16,292 bases of DNA from Pleurocapsa sp. MO_226.B13 (lineage in GTDB: Bacteria; Cyanobacteriota; Cyanobacteriia; Cyanobacteriales; Xenococcaceae), in NCBI GenBank assembly GCA_030064795.1, contig JASJEI010000255.1:1-16292 (forward strand), in the 5' to 3' direction. The notes below the pieces were generated by a model. The model did no database searches, had not been told where the DNA came from, and saw only the letters and a list, made by a program, of their open reading frames with translations. How positions within the stretch are numbered: the first letter of the stretch is position 1; each line of letters starts with the position of its first letter. Position numbers and translations under genes: made by a program. Of this stretch, positions 6,098-13,489 are shown piece after piece.

Positions 6098-7327
6098 TCA
6101 GGCTTTATCCCTAAGCAAAGTTTTTTGTAGACATTGGGCAATTCTTTGGGCCGCCCCCGACTCTCCCATACGGCGTTGACCATTGAGGGCAATTTGTTGT
6201 AGTTGTTGGGGATTATTAATTAATTCTAGAATCGCCTTCCCGACTCGATCGCCATTTTCGACCATGATAATCGAACAACCAAGTAAGCGGGATTGTGCTT
6301 CAGCAAAAGCGTAGGTAAACTGAGGCCCTTCTCCTGGCATAATGATTGCGGGTTTGCCTAAACCGATAAATTGTTCTGTTGCCGTTCCTGCCATCGCGAT
6401 CGCTAGATTTGCCTGTTGGAGAAATTGCCCATAGTTTGCTTGGCTTAAAATCAAACTGGTATTTACTTGGGTTAAAGTTACTGTCTGAGTTGACTCTGTG
6501 GTTGTTTGCCATCCCTGAGTCAGAGCGTACTGAATAAATGGTTTGAGTTCTAAAGCGGGAGCGATCGCCGCCAAAAATTTTAGCTGTTTTGAGTTTATGG
6601 TTTTGATGCTATCTAATACTGAAGTTAATATTTGTTGCCAATTTCGTAACGCTTCTGGCATCCTCGAACCAGGTAACAGCAGTATATTCAAGACATTTTC
6701 TATTTCCGCTTTTGTTTCCCCTTCCTCTACCTTTCTATCTAACCCATCCATCATCGGATTGCCTAAATCATAAGCAGGAATCGACCACTGTTGCAAGATT
6801 TTGGTAGTCAGGCTATCTCTGGGAAATACTCCTTGGCAAGCATCGCGACTCATCAGCCATCTTTCCCACGGTAAATATACCGAACCAAATTTTTTTTCTA
6901 ACCAAGAGGTTTGAGCCAACCAGCCTGTTTCATCCCGTAAATAGTACTCCGATTTGGCAGTGCCGACAAAAGCATAGTTAGATTTACTTAACCAAGCGTA
7001 AAATAAAGGTACAATATCTCCGACTGCCAAAATTACACCACCGCTTTTACCCCATTGACGGACTATTCTAATTTGTTCTAAAGTTAGCTGAATCAAACCA
7101 CCTTTTACATCTTGCCACAGGGGATTACCTCCCTTGTAAATAAATCCGCCAGAAGGCATTTGCTGTACTCTTCCCGCGAGCGGAATTTTTAATTTATGGT
7201 AAAAGTATCCTTGTCCGACAATCGGTAAAGCAGCTAATTCTATTTTGGTAACAAGTTGTAATTGTTCTATAATACGTACGGCAATTTTGTCTTCACCATG
7301 ACCATTACTGAGAACCAACAATTTCAT
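6098..7327 (-). CDS. Lipid-A-disaccharide synthase-related protein (TIGR03492-like)
   Basis: A 409-residue cytoplasmic protein of the LpxB-related group found in cyanobacteria, which resembles the GT-B glycosyltransferases but whose substrate is not established. The N-terminal Rossmann half opens with MKLLVLSNGHGEDKIA (GHGED at 9-13). The second half begins at NILLLPGSRMPEALRNW (about 214-230, the GSR loop). Near residues 311-345 is AMAGTATEQFIGLGKPAIIM with PGEGPQFTYAFAEAQ, the sugar-nucleotide binding-like region of LpxB. The length is normal and the frame is uninterrupted. Ordinary cyanobacterial LpxB is a separate protein, so the symbol lpxB is not used. The start ATG at 7325-7327 lies 46 bp from the TnpB relic's right end. 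Confidence 0.85.
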   Translation of the reverse strand: MKLLVLSNGHGEDKIAVRIIEQLQLVTKIELAALPIVGQGYFYHKLKIPLAGRVQQMPSGGFIYKGGNPLWQDVKGGLIQLTLEQIRIVRQWGKSGGVILAVGDIVPLFYAWLSKSNYAFVGTAKSEYYLRDETGWLAQTSWLEKKFGSVYLPWERWLMSRDACQGVFPRDSLTTKILQQWSIPAYDLGNPMMDGLDRKVEEGETKAEIENVLNILLLPGSRMPEALRNWQQILTSVLDSIKTINSKQLKFLAAIAPALELKPFIQYALTQGWQTTTESTQTVTLTQVNTSLILSQANYGQFLQQANLAIAMAGTATEQFIGLGKPAIIMPGEGPQFTYAFAEAQSRLLGCSIIMVENGDRVGKAILELINNPQQLQQIALNGQRRMGESGAAQRIAQCLQKTLLRDKA

Positions 7328-7372
7328 TCGATTTTTACTGATTGAGTCGTTCTGGCTCTATTTTAAGCATTA

Positions 7373-7560
7373 TTGACGCTCCCCATGCGTGAACGCAGGG
7401 GATTCCTAAGAGATAGCTATCCTTAGAGGGTTCGCCAAAAACCCGCTACTCACTCGCTCCCAAGCGAGTCGGTGTATACATTTAGCCAAAATGTTGGCAC
7501 TAGCATTTATATCGCTCGAAACTAGATGTTTGTCTTTAGTCCGATACAATCCACGTTTTA
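7373..7560 (-). ncRNA. Probable omega-RNA 3' end and right end of an IS200/IS605 element
   Basis: On the minus strand the transposon right end reads GGAATCCCC, a hairpin, then GGGGAGCGTCAA, the architecture typical of IS200/IS605 right ends cut after TCAA (here 7376 down to 7373). On the plus strand the hairpin is CCCC plus TGCG (7381-7389) with CGCA plus GGGG (7394-7401). In TnpB systems the guide RNA scaffold overlaps the 3' end of the tnpB gene and finishes exactly at this end, with the guide taken from the flank (here 7372 downward, beginning TAATGCTTAAAATAG). The 5' limit given is arbitrary, and transcription is unproven. Confidence 0.45.
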
Positions 7561-7792
7561 CTCTTCTACCAGAGAACTTATGTTTACTGGGATTGTCGGC
7601 GTTGTAAACAGGTATTTCATCACGGTCATAAAAACTAGCGCGAGAAGTATAGCTTTCCTCTTGTTCTGTGTATTCAATTCCAGATCTCAAACAAAGAGCT
7701 TCAAGTTTGCGTCTCAATTGCCAAAAAGGGATGGTAACGAAATTCTGATTATTCGTGCGTCCAATATTAATTTCTTGCTTGATAATAGTTAC
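7406..7792 (-). pseudogene. TnpB (IS200/IS605 RNA-guided nuclease), C-terminal fragment
   Basis: Only the last third of TnpB is present, about 129 residues from IIKQEINIGRTNNQNF to the stop at 7406-7408. Visible signatures are FVTIPFWQLRRKL, the RuvC-II Glu context YTEQEESYTS, DEIPVYNADNP, the basic HKFSGRRVKRGLYR, and SSDINASANILAK with the RuvC-III Asp. The first RuvC Asp and the whole N-terminal domain are missing, so the fragment cannot be active. The frame continues a further 48 codons upstream, but that part is unlike TnpB and overlaps the start of the next gene on the other strand. No CxxC zinc finger is present, as in some TnpB subtypes. The right end of the element is preserved and the left end is lost. 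Confidence 0.8.
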
Positions 7793-7820
7793 GCTAGGGG
7801 TATTCAGACGAACATTTCCG

Positions 7821-8111
7821 ATGATCTTTTTAATTGTCGCTATCAATCTATCAATTACGCTACTAAATGTATATATAGCCATCAAAATTTGGCAATTGAA
7901 GTTTTTAGTTTCTCGAATTACGACTATCTCGATCAACTACGAACGTTATTTCGCGGTGGTACTAAAAGCTGCCCCAAATGTAATTTACCAGGGACAGAAA
8001 AATATCTATCAAGCTCGTCAACGCTATCAATTATTACAACTTCAAATTACCCAAATTAGACAGCTAATTTGGTTACTAAATTGGAGTTATCGGACTTGGC
8101 GTAAAATTTGA
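7821..8111 (+). CDS. Small membrane-anchored hypothetical protein
   Basis: The ATG at 7821 gives a 96-residue protein. An N-terminal hydrophobic helix (about residues 2-24, IFLIVAINLSITLLNVYIAI) is followed by a basic, Gln- and Arg-rich helical region (GQKNIYQARQRYQLLQLQIT) and an aromatic end, LIWLLNWSYRTWRKI. I recognise this as a pattern seen in short cyanobacterial hypotheticals, without a function. An upstream ATG at 7755 would add 22 residues that lie in the region of the TnpB relic, so 7821 is preferred. The truncated TnpB ends about 29 bp upstream, and the original promoter may have been replaced by transposon-derived sequence. The protein is probably anchored in the membrane with its long helix exposed. 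Confidence 0.6.
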   Translation: MIFLIVAINLSITLLNVYIAIKIWQLKFLVSRITTISINYERYFAVVLKAAPNVIYQGQKNIYQARQRYQLLQLQITQIRQLIWLLNWSYRTWRKI

Positions 8112-8137
8112 ACCCAAGCAATTTTTTACTTCAAAAA

Positions 8138-8374
8138 TTAGACAGCCACTAAACGAGCTTCGGCAGTATCTTTGATCAAATTCATTTTGGCATGGAGATA
8201 TTGATTGATATAAATCCGCTCGCGATCGGCTAAAGGTTTTTGAGCATCAAGCCGATTTAATAAGCTTTGTACCAATTCTGCTTCACCGATTTCGATTAAT
8301 TCTGAGGCATTAGTAGTTTCAATTAAACTCCAGGTTTGGCGCAATAATTTGCTATTCACAATGCTTAACCTCAT
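8138..8374 (-). CDS. Small helical hypothetical protein
   Basis: A 78-residue soluble protein with no recognised domain. It looks like two or three helices: SKLLRQTWSLIETTNASELI, then GEAELVQSLLNRLDAQKPLADRE, then YINQYLHAKMNLIKDTAEAR. Repeated Leu spacing suggests a compact helical bundle. I associate it with short cyanobacterial conserved proteins but cannot name a family. It converges on the small membrane protein gene, leaving 26 bp between the two stop codons, and its ATG is at 8372-8374. No role can be read from the neighbours. Confidence 0.65.
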   Translation of the reverse strand: MRLSIVNSKLLRQTWSLIETTNASELIEIGEAELVQSLLNRLDAQKPLADRERIYINQYLHAKMNLIKDTAEARLVAV

Positions 8375-8536
8375 AATACATAATGTTGCCTTAGCTCGAT
8401 ACCGAACTTCTTCAACAATATAGATTTTAAACCAATTCCGATAAATCTAAAGAAAGTATTTAGATTCTTGGCGTATATTCATACAAAGCTTAATATTGTG
8501 ATTGGTTTGTTTACTAATTTCTGAGAATCAAATATT

Positions 8537-9604
8537 TTATTTTATTTCTGGATGTTCCGTAGCAGTACAGAGATCGCCACACTGATTGATTTGGGTAATA
8601 AGCTGGTATAAACGACCTAAACTTTTTTGATTGAAATAAAAAGTTAAGCGGGGTAGAGATCCAGTTTCCTCGTCTCGATATTCTTCGGGGAGAGCAGCAC
8701 TTTTAGTAATTTTGCCTTCTACCAAGATATCAGCAAACTCACGATTAAGTTGTTCGACTACTGCATCAGACAATTCTAGCTTAAGACGCATCACAAATAA
8801 CTTATTGACATAACGACTGGAGTGATAAACGCGATAAAAGTCTTTGATAGTTTGACAGGCTACATCCAAGTTATCGGTAATAGTATAAAGACTAGAATCT
8901 TCGGGACTAATCAATCCCTTGTCTCTCAACTGCTGACAGATATAATTATTCCAAGAATGCCAATAGTCTCCTCCTGGTTTATCGATCAAAACTAGAGGTA
9001 CGGGGCCATATTTACCCGTTTGACAGAGAGTTAGAGTTTCAAAAGCTTCATCTTGCGTGCCAAAACCACCAGGAAAAAGGGCGATCGCATCACTTTCTTT
9101 AAGAAAAAACAGTTTGCGCGTAAAAAAGTACTTAAAACTAATCAGCTTGTCATCGCCGTGAATTAGATGGTTAGCACCCTGCTCGAAAGGTAGTCTGATA
9201 TTCAAGCCGAAAGAGTTATCTCTTCCTGCACCTTCGTTTCCTGCTTGCATGATCCCGCCTCCAGCCCCAGTAATGACCATAAATCCCGATCGAGTTATGC
9301 GACGGGCAAATTCAGCAGCAATTTTATATTCGGCTTGATGGGGGGAAGTTCTAGCAGAACCAAACAGAGCAATTTTTCTAGTGTGACGATAGGGATAAAA
9401 TCTCTCAAATCCTCGCTCTAAATCTTCTAGAGATGCGGTCAAGATCTTCCAGTCAAGACGATCTGTATCTGATGCCGAAATTCGCAGTAAAACTTCTAAG
9501 GCTCTTTGGATTAATTTACGGTGAGGGTGATTTGATAGCTCGGAAACTAATTTCTCTAGCTGTCGATTGAGTAACTCTGAATCATTAGAAAAAGATAAAG
9601 CCAT
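8537..9604 (-). CDS. LOG-family Rossmann protein (TIGR00730-type)
   Basis: A 355-residue protein of the LOG/lysine decarboxylase-like superfamily, members of which hydrolyse cytokinin nucleotides or act as nucleotide-binding Rossmann proteins. The core runs about residues 75-260. Key motifs are FGSARTSP at 81-88, ITGAGGGIMQAGNEGA at 111-126 and the family signature FPGGFGTQDE at 177-186, with the conserved FFTRK at 160-164. About 75 residues precede the core and 90 follow it, more than in classical LOG proteins of about 200 residues, so this is the long bacterial form. The substrate is unknown, and calling it a cytokinin-activating enzyme would go beyond the sequence. The gene runs in the same direction as trxA, separated by 175 bp. 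Confidence 0.8.
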   Translation of the reverse strand: MALSFSNDSELLNRQLEKLVSELSNHPHRKLIQRALEVLLRISASDTDRLDWKILTASLEDLERGFERFYPYRHTRKIALFGSARTSPHQAEYKIAAEFARRITRSGFMVITGAGGGIMQAGNEGAGRDNSFGLNIRLPFEQGANHLIHGDDKLISFKYFFTRKLFFLKESDAIALFPGGFGTQDEAFETLTLCQTGKYGPVPLVLIDKPGGDYWHSWNNYICQQLRDKGLISPEDSSLYTITDNLDVACQTIKDFYRVYHSSRYVNKLFVMRLKLELSDAVVEQLNREFADILVEGKITKSAALPEEYRDEETGSLPRLTFYFNQKSLGRLYQLITQINQCGDLCTATEHPEIK

Positions 9605-9779
9605 ACAATAAGCACCAGTAACGATTTATCTTTATTAATTCTAACGATTGAAACAGCTAATAATTTCAAGATAACGATTAGAGAAACGACAGCCTCAGCT
9701 CAATCTTCAAAAAAGACTTGCTGAAGCCAGATTTAAGGTTCACCAGAAACATCAAAACTGCAAAGCAATAAGCTTCACA

Positions 9780-10106
9780 TTAAAGATATTTTTCTAGTGT
9801 ATTTGCCAAAGTAGTTTTAGGAACGGCTCCTACCACCATATCGACTCGTTGACCATCTTTAAAGATCATTAAGGTAGGAATACTGCGAATACCATACTGA
9901 CTAGCTACTTGAGGGTTTTCGTCAGTATTTAACTTGACTACTTTAATTTGTCCTTCGTATTGCTCGGCAATTTCGTCTACTACTGGTGCAACCATACGGC
10001 AAGGCCCACACCAAGGGGCCCAAAAGTCTACCAGTACAGGAACGGAGCTTTCTAAGACTTGCTCTGGAAAACTTGCATCTGTAACTGGCGCAGCTGATGA
10101 TGACAT
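9780..10106 (-). CDS. trxA: Thioredoxin, m-type
   Basis: Counting from the ATG at 10104-10106, the product has 108 residues. It is a single thioredoxin fold with active site WCGPC at 32-36 (redox cysteines 33 and 36), the cis-proline region [15 protein letters not shown] and the C-terminal [18 protein letters not shown]. This closely matches the cyanobacterial and chloroplast m-type thioredoxin that passes electrons from ferredoxin-thioredoxin reductase to Calvin-cycle and other targets. The frame extends 8 codons further to a GTG at 10128-10130, but AAGGA lies about 11 bases before the chosen ATG and homologues begin there. No reductase gene is adjacent. Confidence 0.93.
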   Translation of the reverse strand: MSSSAAPVTDASFPEQVLESSVPVLVDFWAPWCGPCRMVAPVVDEIAEQYEGQIKVVKLNTDENPQVASQYGIRSIPTLMIFKDGQRVDMVVGAVPKTTLANTLEKYL

Positions 10107-10451
10107 ACTTGTTAAGTCCTTATTTACCACAAATTCTTTTCAATAATACAGAATTCTATCATAGTCAATGATTAACACTGCATTAAACCACGAGACTTTC
10201 TGTCTAAAGTAAGAGAAATCCCTAGATAGAGAAAACCGCCCGATAAATTTTCGAGCGGAGTGTGGTGTGAGGAGTGAACGGAAACTTTTGTCTCCGCCCT
10301 CTCCATTCTAAAATAGAACTTTGAAATTGCCAGAACTTTCTGATTTTGATCGATAGAACAATAGATTTTTTTAGATTAATTTTAGATTGAGTCAGAAATA
10401 AGTTGGAACTTAAGATATGCTGAATCGATAAAATGTCTAACGCGATTTTTT
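10107..10451. other. Intergenic region upstream of trxA and the DUF2079 gene
   Basis: This 345-bp divergent spacer must contain both genes' promoters. It holds an imperfect hairpin, CCGCCCGA (10236-10243) with TCGAGCGG (10251-10258), seven of eight pairs, and nearby partly complementary CGGAAAC and GTCTCCG around 10279-10296. A minus-strand frame of 44 codons (10172-10306) begins with ATG and ends near the trxA side. It matches no family I can name and is not annotated as a gene. I see no tRNA or recognisable riboswitch. Confidence 0.5.
10236..10258. other. Imperfect hairpin upstream of trxA
   Basis: CCGCCCGA and TCGAGCGG flank a seven-base TAAATTT loop, giving seven Watson-Crick pairs with one internal C/A mismatch. 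It lacks a following T-run on either strand, so it is not a clear intrinsic terminator. It may be a repeat remnant or a leader structure for trxA, whose start codon is 130 bp away. Confidence 0.4.
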
Positions 10452-12122
10452 ATGCTGCCAATGCTATCTAAATTAGGGATTGATTCTGGGAAGAAAGTTG
10501 TCGTTGCCTCAGCGATCGCTTTTTTTATCTGTACCCTGTCTTTAACTTTACATCGTCATTTTTCGTTTTATTCTTCTTACGATCAGGGGATTTTTAATCA
10601 AGTCTTTTGGAATGGTACTCACGGTAATTTTTTTCAGAGTACTCTTTCTTCGCAACTTTCGACTAATGTAGTTCATAGTGATGAAGTCCCCTACGTGGCA
10701 TATCATCGCCTGGGACAACATTTTACCCCTGCTTTGCTGTTGTGGCTGCCTATTTACTATTTATTCCCCCATCCTGCTACTCTGACGGTTTTACAGGCAA
10801 TTTTTGTCACCGCAGCGGGATTGGTACTTTATGCTTTAGCGAGAATCCACCTCGACAACGCGATCGCCACTTTAATTACCGTTAGCTTTTATGGGGCAAA
10901 TGCCGTATTTGGTCCTACTTTAGCTAATTTTCACGATATTTCTCAAATTCCGCTATTTGTTTTTAGTCTGCTGTGGGCCATGGAAAAACGCAAATGGTGG
11001 TTATTTGGAATTTTAATCGTCTGCGTTTTAGCAGTACGGGAAGATAGCGGTATCACCTTATTTGGCATTGGGGTATATATGATTCTCTCTCGCCGATTTC
11101 CGCGTCTGGGATTGGTCGTTTGTAGCGTTAGTTTTCTTTACATGATGGCATTAACCAATCTAATTATGCCGATGTTCTCCGACGATATTTCTAAAAGATT
11201 CATGTTGGAAAGATTTGGACAGTATGCCGATGGTGACGAAGCTTCGACTCTAGAGATCGCGATCAATATGATTACCAGCCCAGGATTATTGCTAAGAGAA
11301 TTAGTTACTCCCGTTTGGGATACCCTAAAATATTTGCTGGGACAATGGCTGCCTTTGGCGTTCGTTCCTGCCGTCGCGCCAGCAGCTTGGGCGATCGCGG
11401 GTTTCCCTTTACTAAAGTTACTGTTGGGTAAAGGGCAAACCGTACTGGTAATTTCGATTCGCTACGCGATGAGCGTCACCCCTGGTTTATTTTATGGGGC
11501 AATTTTATGGTGGGCGGGACAGGGCTTTGGCAATTTTAATAAATCTTTATCTAAGTGCCAACCCAGAAAACTTCGTCCTCAGTTTCGTAGCTTCTGGATT
11601 TTTTGTATCTGTCTTTCGATTATATTTACGATTACTTCTAATCCCAGCCGAACTATATCTTTTTTAGTTCCCGATTCTGTCGAGCCTTGGGTGTATGTTT
11701 CCCCCGTCGAACAATGGCGACACGTGCCACATATTCGCGCTCTGTTGGCTCAAATCCCTAGCGATGCTAGCGTCTCTGCTACTACCTATATCATTCCCCA
11801 TCTGTCTGGCAGAAGGGAAATAATTCGCCTACCAGGATTAGAAATCAGAAACGATCGCCAAGAAGTTAATTCAGTAGACTATATCATCGCCGATCTCTGG
11901 CAAATGGAACAGTACCAAGTTGCTTTTGGTGACGATCGCCGTGGCTTAGCGATCGTCACCAGATTGATCGATCGAGTTACCGCCGAAAATCAATATGGTC
12001 TAATCGATTTTGCCGATGGTGTAGTTTTATTACAAAAAGGCGTTAAATCCGACCAAAAAGCGATCGCTGCTTGGTTAAATTACAGAAAAAAAATTAAACC
12101 AATCGTCAATTCAGTAAATTGA
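10452..12122 (+). CDS. DUF2079 polytopic membrane protein
   Basis: A 556-residue integral membrane protein of the DUF2079 family, which is thought to be distantly related to GT-C glycosyltransferases but has no assigned reaction. Hydrophobic helices occur near residues 16-33, 93-130, 136-150, 166-176, 183-210, 220-236 and further on. Conserved-looking charged positions near the membrane face include SSYDQGIFNQVFW at 41-53 (Asp44), RLGQHFTP at 86-93, NFHDISQIP at 159-167 (His161, Asp162) and VREDSGITLF at 195-204, the usual DUF2079 motifs. The last 120 residues are mostly soluble. The ATG at 10452 is used, and one at 10461 is equally possible. The gene is alone, divergent from trxA. Confidence 0.8.
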   Translation: MLPMLSKLGIDSGKKVVVASAIAFFICTLSLTLHRHFSFYSSYDQGIFNQVFWNGTHGNFFQSTLSSQLSTNVVHSDEVPYVAYHRLGQHFTPALLLWLPIYYLFPHPATLTVLQAIFVTAAGLVLYALARIHLDNAIATLITVSFYGANAVFGPTLANFHDISQIPLFVFSLLWAMEKRKWWLFGILIVCVLAVREDSGITLFGIGVYMILSRRFPRLGLVVCSVSFLYMMALTNLIMPMFSDDISKRFMLERFGQYADGDEASTLEIAINMITSPGLLLRELVTPVWDTLKYLLGQWLPLAFVPAVAPAAWAIAGFPLLKLLLGKGQTVLVISIRYAMSVTPGLFYGAILWWAGQGFGNFNKSLSKCQPRKLRPQFRSFWIFCICLSIIFTITSNPSRTISFLVPDSVEPWVYVSPVEQWRHVPHIRALLAQIPSDASVSATTYIIPHLSGRREIIRLPGLEIRNDRQEVNSVDYIIADLWQMEQYQVAFGDDRRGLAIVTRLIDRVTAENQYGLIDFADGVVLLQKGVKSDQKAIAAWLNYRKKIKPIVNSVN

Positions 12123-12191
12123 ATTAAAGATGCTTTTGCCAAAACTCTCTCAGTAAACCATATAGTAGGTAGTGGGTTATTTTCCAAGTCC

Positions 12192-12416
12192 CTATTTCAT
12201 TCCTCGTTCCTCTTTCCTTCTATCTACCCAACGTTTGGCATTTCTGATCGCTAATTTAGTTGTCACAGCACAGGGTACGGCTACTGCACTACCCAGATTA
12301 TAATTTGCCCAGGCAGTATAAATATATTGTCCTTGCCACTCATCGCGGGCAATTTGAATTTCAAAACCACGATAGACAAAGGCTAAGACGATATTAGGAT
12401 AATCTGGATCGTTCAT
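12192..12416 (-). CDS. Small conserved hypothetical protein
   Basis: A 74-residue protein with no known domain. The sequence is beta-rich at first (NIVLAFVYRGFEIQIARDEW, then YIYTAWANYNLG), followed by a helical basic end (KLAIRNAKRWVDRRKEERGMK), suggesting a small alpha/beta fold. It converges on the DUF2079 gene, with 69 bp between the stops, and lies 75 bp from the end of folP on the same strand, so folP readthrough could reach it. I cannot propose a function. Confidence 0.65.
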   Translation of the reverse strand: MNDPDYPNIVLAFVYRGFEIQIARDEWQGQYIYTAWANYNLGSAVAVPCAVTTKLAIRNAKRWVDRRKEERGMK

Positions 12417-12491
12417 TGATACATCTAGGATAGATTCGTTTTTAGATAACCGCCATTAGCTTATAGCTGGTTTAAAAATACACCTCGATCG

Positions 12492-13337
12492 TTAGCGGAT
12501 AAAGTTGCGTTCGATCGCATCGGCGACTCGACAGACATCGTACATTTGAGCTACATCATGAACTCTTAAAATATCTGCACCACGAGCGATCGCGCCATAA
12601 CAGGCAGATGCCGTACCCCAGATCCGATCTTTTGCCCGCTCTTTATTGAGTATGGGGCGCATAAAACTTTTGCGGGATACACCAACTAGTATGGGTAAGT
12701 TTAACACTTTTAGCTCGGACAAACGTTGCAGTAATTCTAGACTTTGTTCGGCAGTTTTAGCAAAGCCAATTCCAGGATCGATAATAATTTTAGCTCTATC
12801 TATACCAGAGGCGGTTGCTTTAGCTACTTGTAGCTTGAGAAATTGTGCTACCTCTGCTACCACATCTTGATATTCAGTCAAACTCTGCATAGTTTTAGGC
12901 GTACCGCGAATGTGCATCAAAATAATTGGTACGTCTAACTGCGCTACCGTCTCGAACATTTTGTCATCAAAAGTAGCCCCTGAAATATCGTTAACCAGAT
13001 CTGCACCTGCTGCGATCGCTTCTGCTGCTACAATTGCTTTAGTAGTATCGATAGAAATCGGAACAGTAGTTTCCTGACGTAACTCGTAGATAACAGGAAT
13101 AACCCGATTGAGTTCTTCTTCAACCGATACCGCCTCCGCCTTAGGACGAGTAGATTCGCCGCCAATATCGATAAGATCTACCCCATTGGCAATCATCTTT
13201 CTAGCTTGAGCCAAAGCCGTCTCTAGACTATTAAATTCACCACCATCACTAAAACTATCGGGAGTAACGTTAAGAATGCCCATTAAATAGGTTTTTTCTC
13301 CCCAGTTAAAAATGCGATCGCGGATTTTTAAAACCAT
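12492..13337 (-). CDS. folP: Dihydropteroate synthase
   Basis: A 281-residue TIM-barrel enzyme that joins 6-hydroxymethyl-7,8-dihydropterin diphosphate to p-aminobenzoate in folate synthesis, the target of sulfonamides. All signature loops are present: GILNVTPDSFSDGG at 20-33, DIGGESTRP at 57-65, DTTKAIVAAEA near 97-107, NDISG at 116-120, MHIRGTP at 141-147, DPGIGF at 187-192, GVSRKSF at 219-225 and RVHDV at 258-262. The length is normal for bacterial FolP. The ATG is at 13335-13337. It may be co-transcribed with the 74-residue gene downstream, and it diverges from cydA. No other folate gene is in view. Confidence 0.95.
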   Translation of the reverse strand: MVLKIRDRIFNWGEKTYLMGILNVTPDSFSDGGEFNSLETALAQARKMIANGVDLIDIGGESTRPKAEAVSVEEELNRVIPVIYELRQETTVPISIDTTKAIVAAEAIAAGADLVNDISGATFDDKMFETVAQLDVPIILMHIRGTPKTMQSLTEYQDVVAEVAQFLKLQVAKATASGIDRAKIIIDPGIGFAKTAEQSLELLQRLSELKVLNLPILVGVSRKSFMRPILNKERAKDRIWGTASACYGAIARGADILRVHDVAQMYDVCRVADAIERNFIR

Positions 13338-13343
13338 AGTAAA

Positions 13344-13378
13344 TTAACAACTAACCAACTAACAACTAACAACTGACA
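13344..13378. repeat. Short tandem AACTAAC-type repeat
   Basis: The folP/cydA spacer carries four or five imperfect copies of an AACAACT or AACTAAC unit (AACAACTAACCAACTAACAA and onward). Low-complexity tandem repeats of this sort recur in cyanobacterial intergenic regions. A related pair, ACTAACTCCGAA, occurs before cydB at 15010-15021 and 15031-15042. Confidence 0.6.
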
Positions 13379-13489
13379 AAATAATTTTTTCATAATTACT
13401 TAATATTAACTAAAGTAAAAGTGTAGTTTATTTTTTTCTAAAATTAATAAATACACAACAATTCAAAAAATTTAAAATAGTTGGAGATA

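Noticed and set aside
5961..6179. A short plus-strand open frame over the Rpn relic and the end of the LpxB-related gene.
   Set aside because: It overlaps the well-supported minus-strand gene end and the relic, and its product has no recognisable pattern.
7526..8059. A 177-codon plus-strand open frame across the TnpB relic and the next gene.
   Set aside because: It overlaps the recognisable TnpB fragment on the opposite strand and the membrane-protein frame on the same strand, with no family features.
10107..10130. An upstream GTG start for thioredoxin.
   Set aside because: The ATG at 10104-10106 has a better-placed AAGGA and matches the usual thioredoxin N-terminus.
13379..13489. A promoter with clear -35 and -10 boxes for cydA.
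   Set aside because: The spacer is so rich in A and T that several TATAAT-like matches occur by chance, and none has a convincing partner box.
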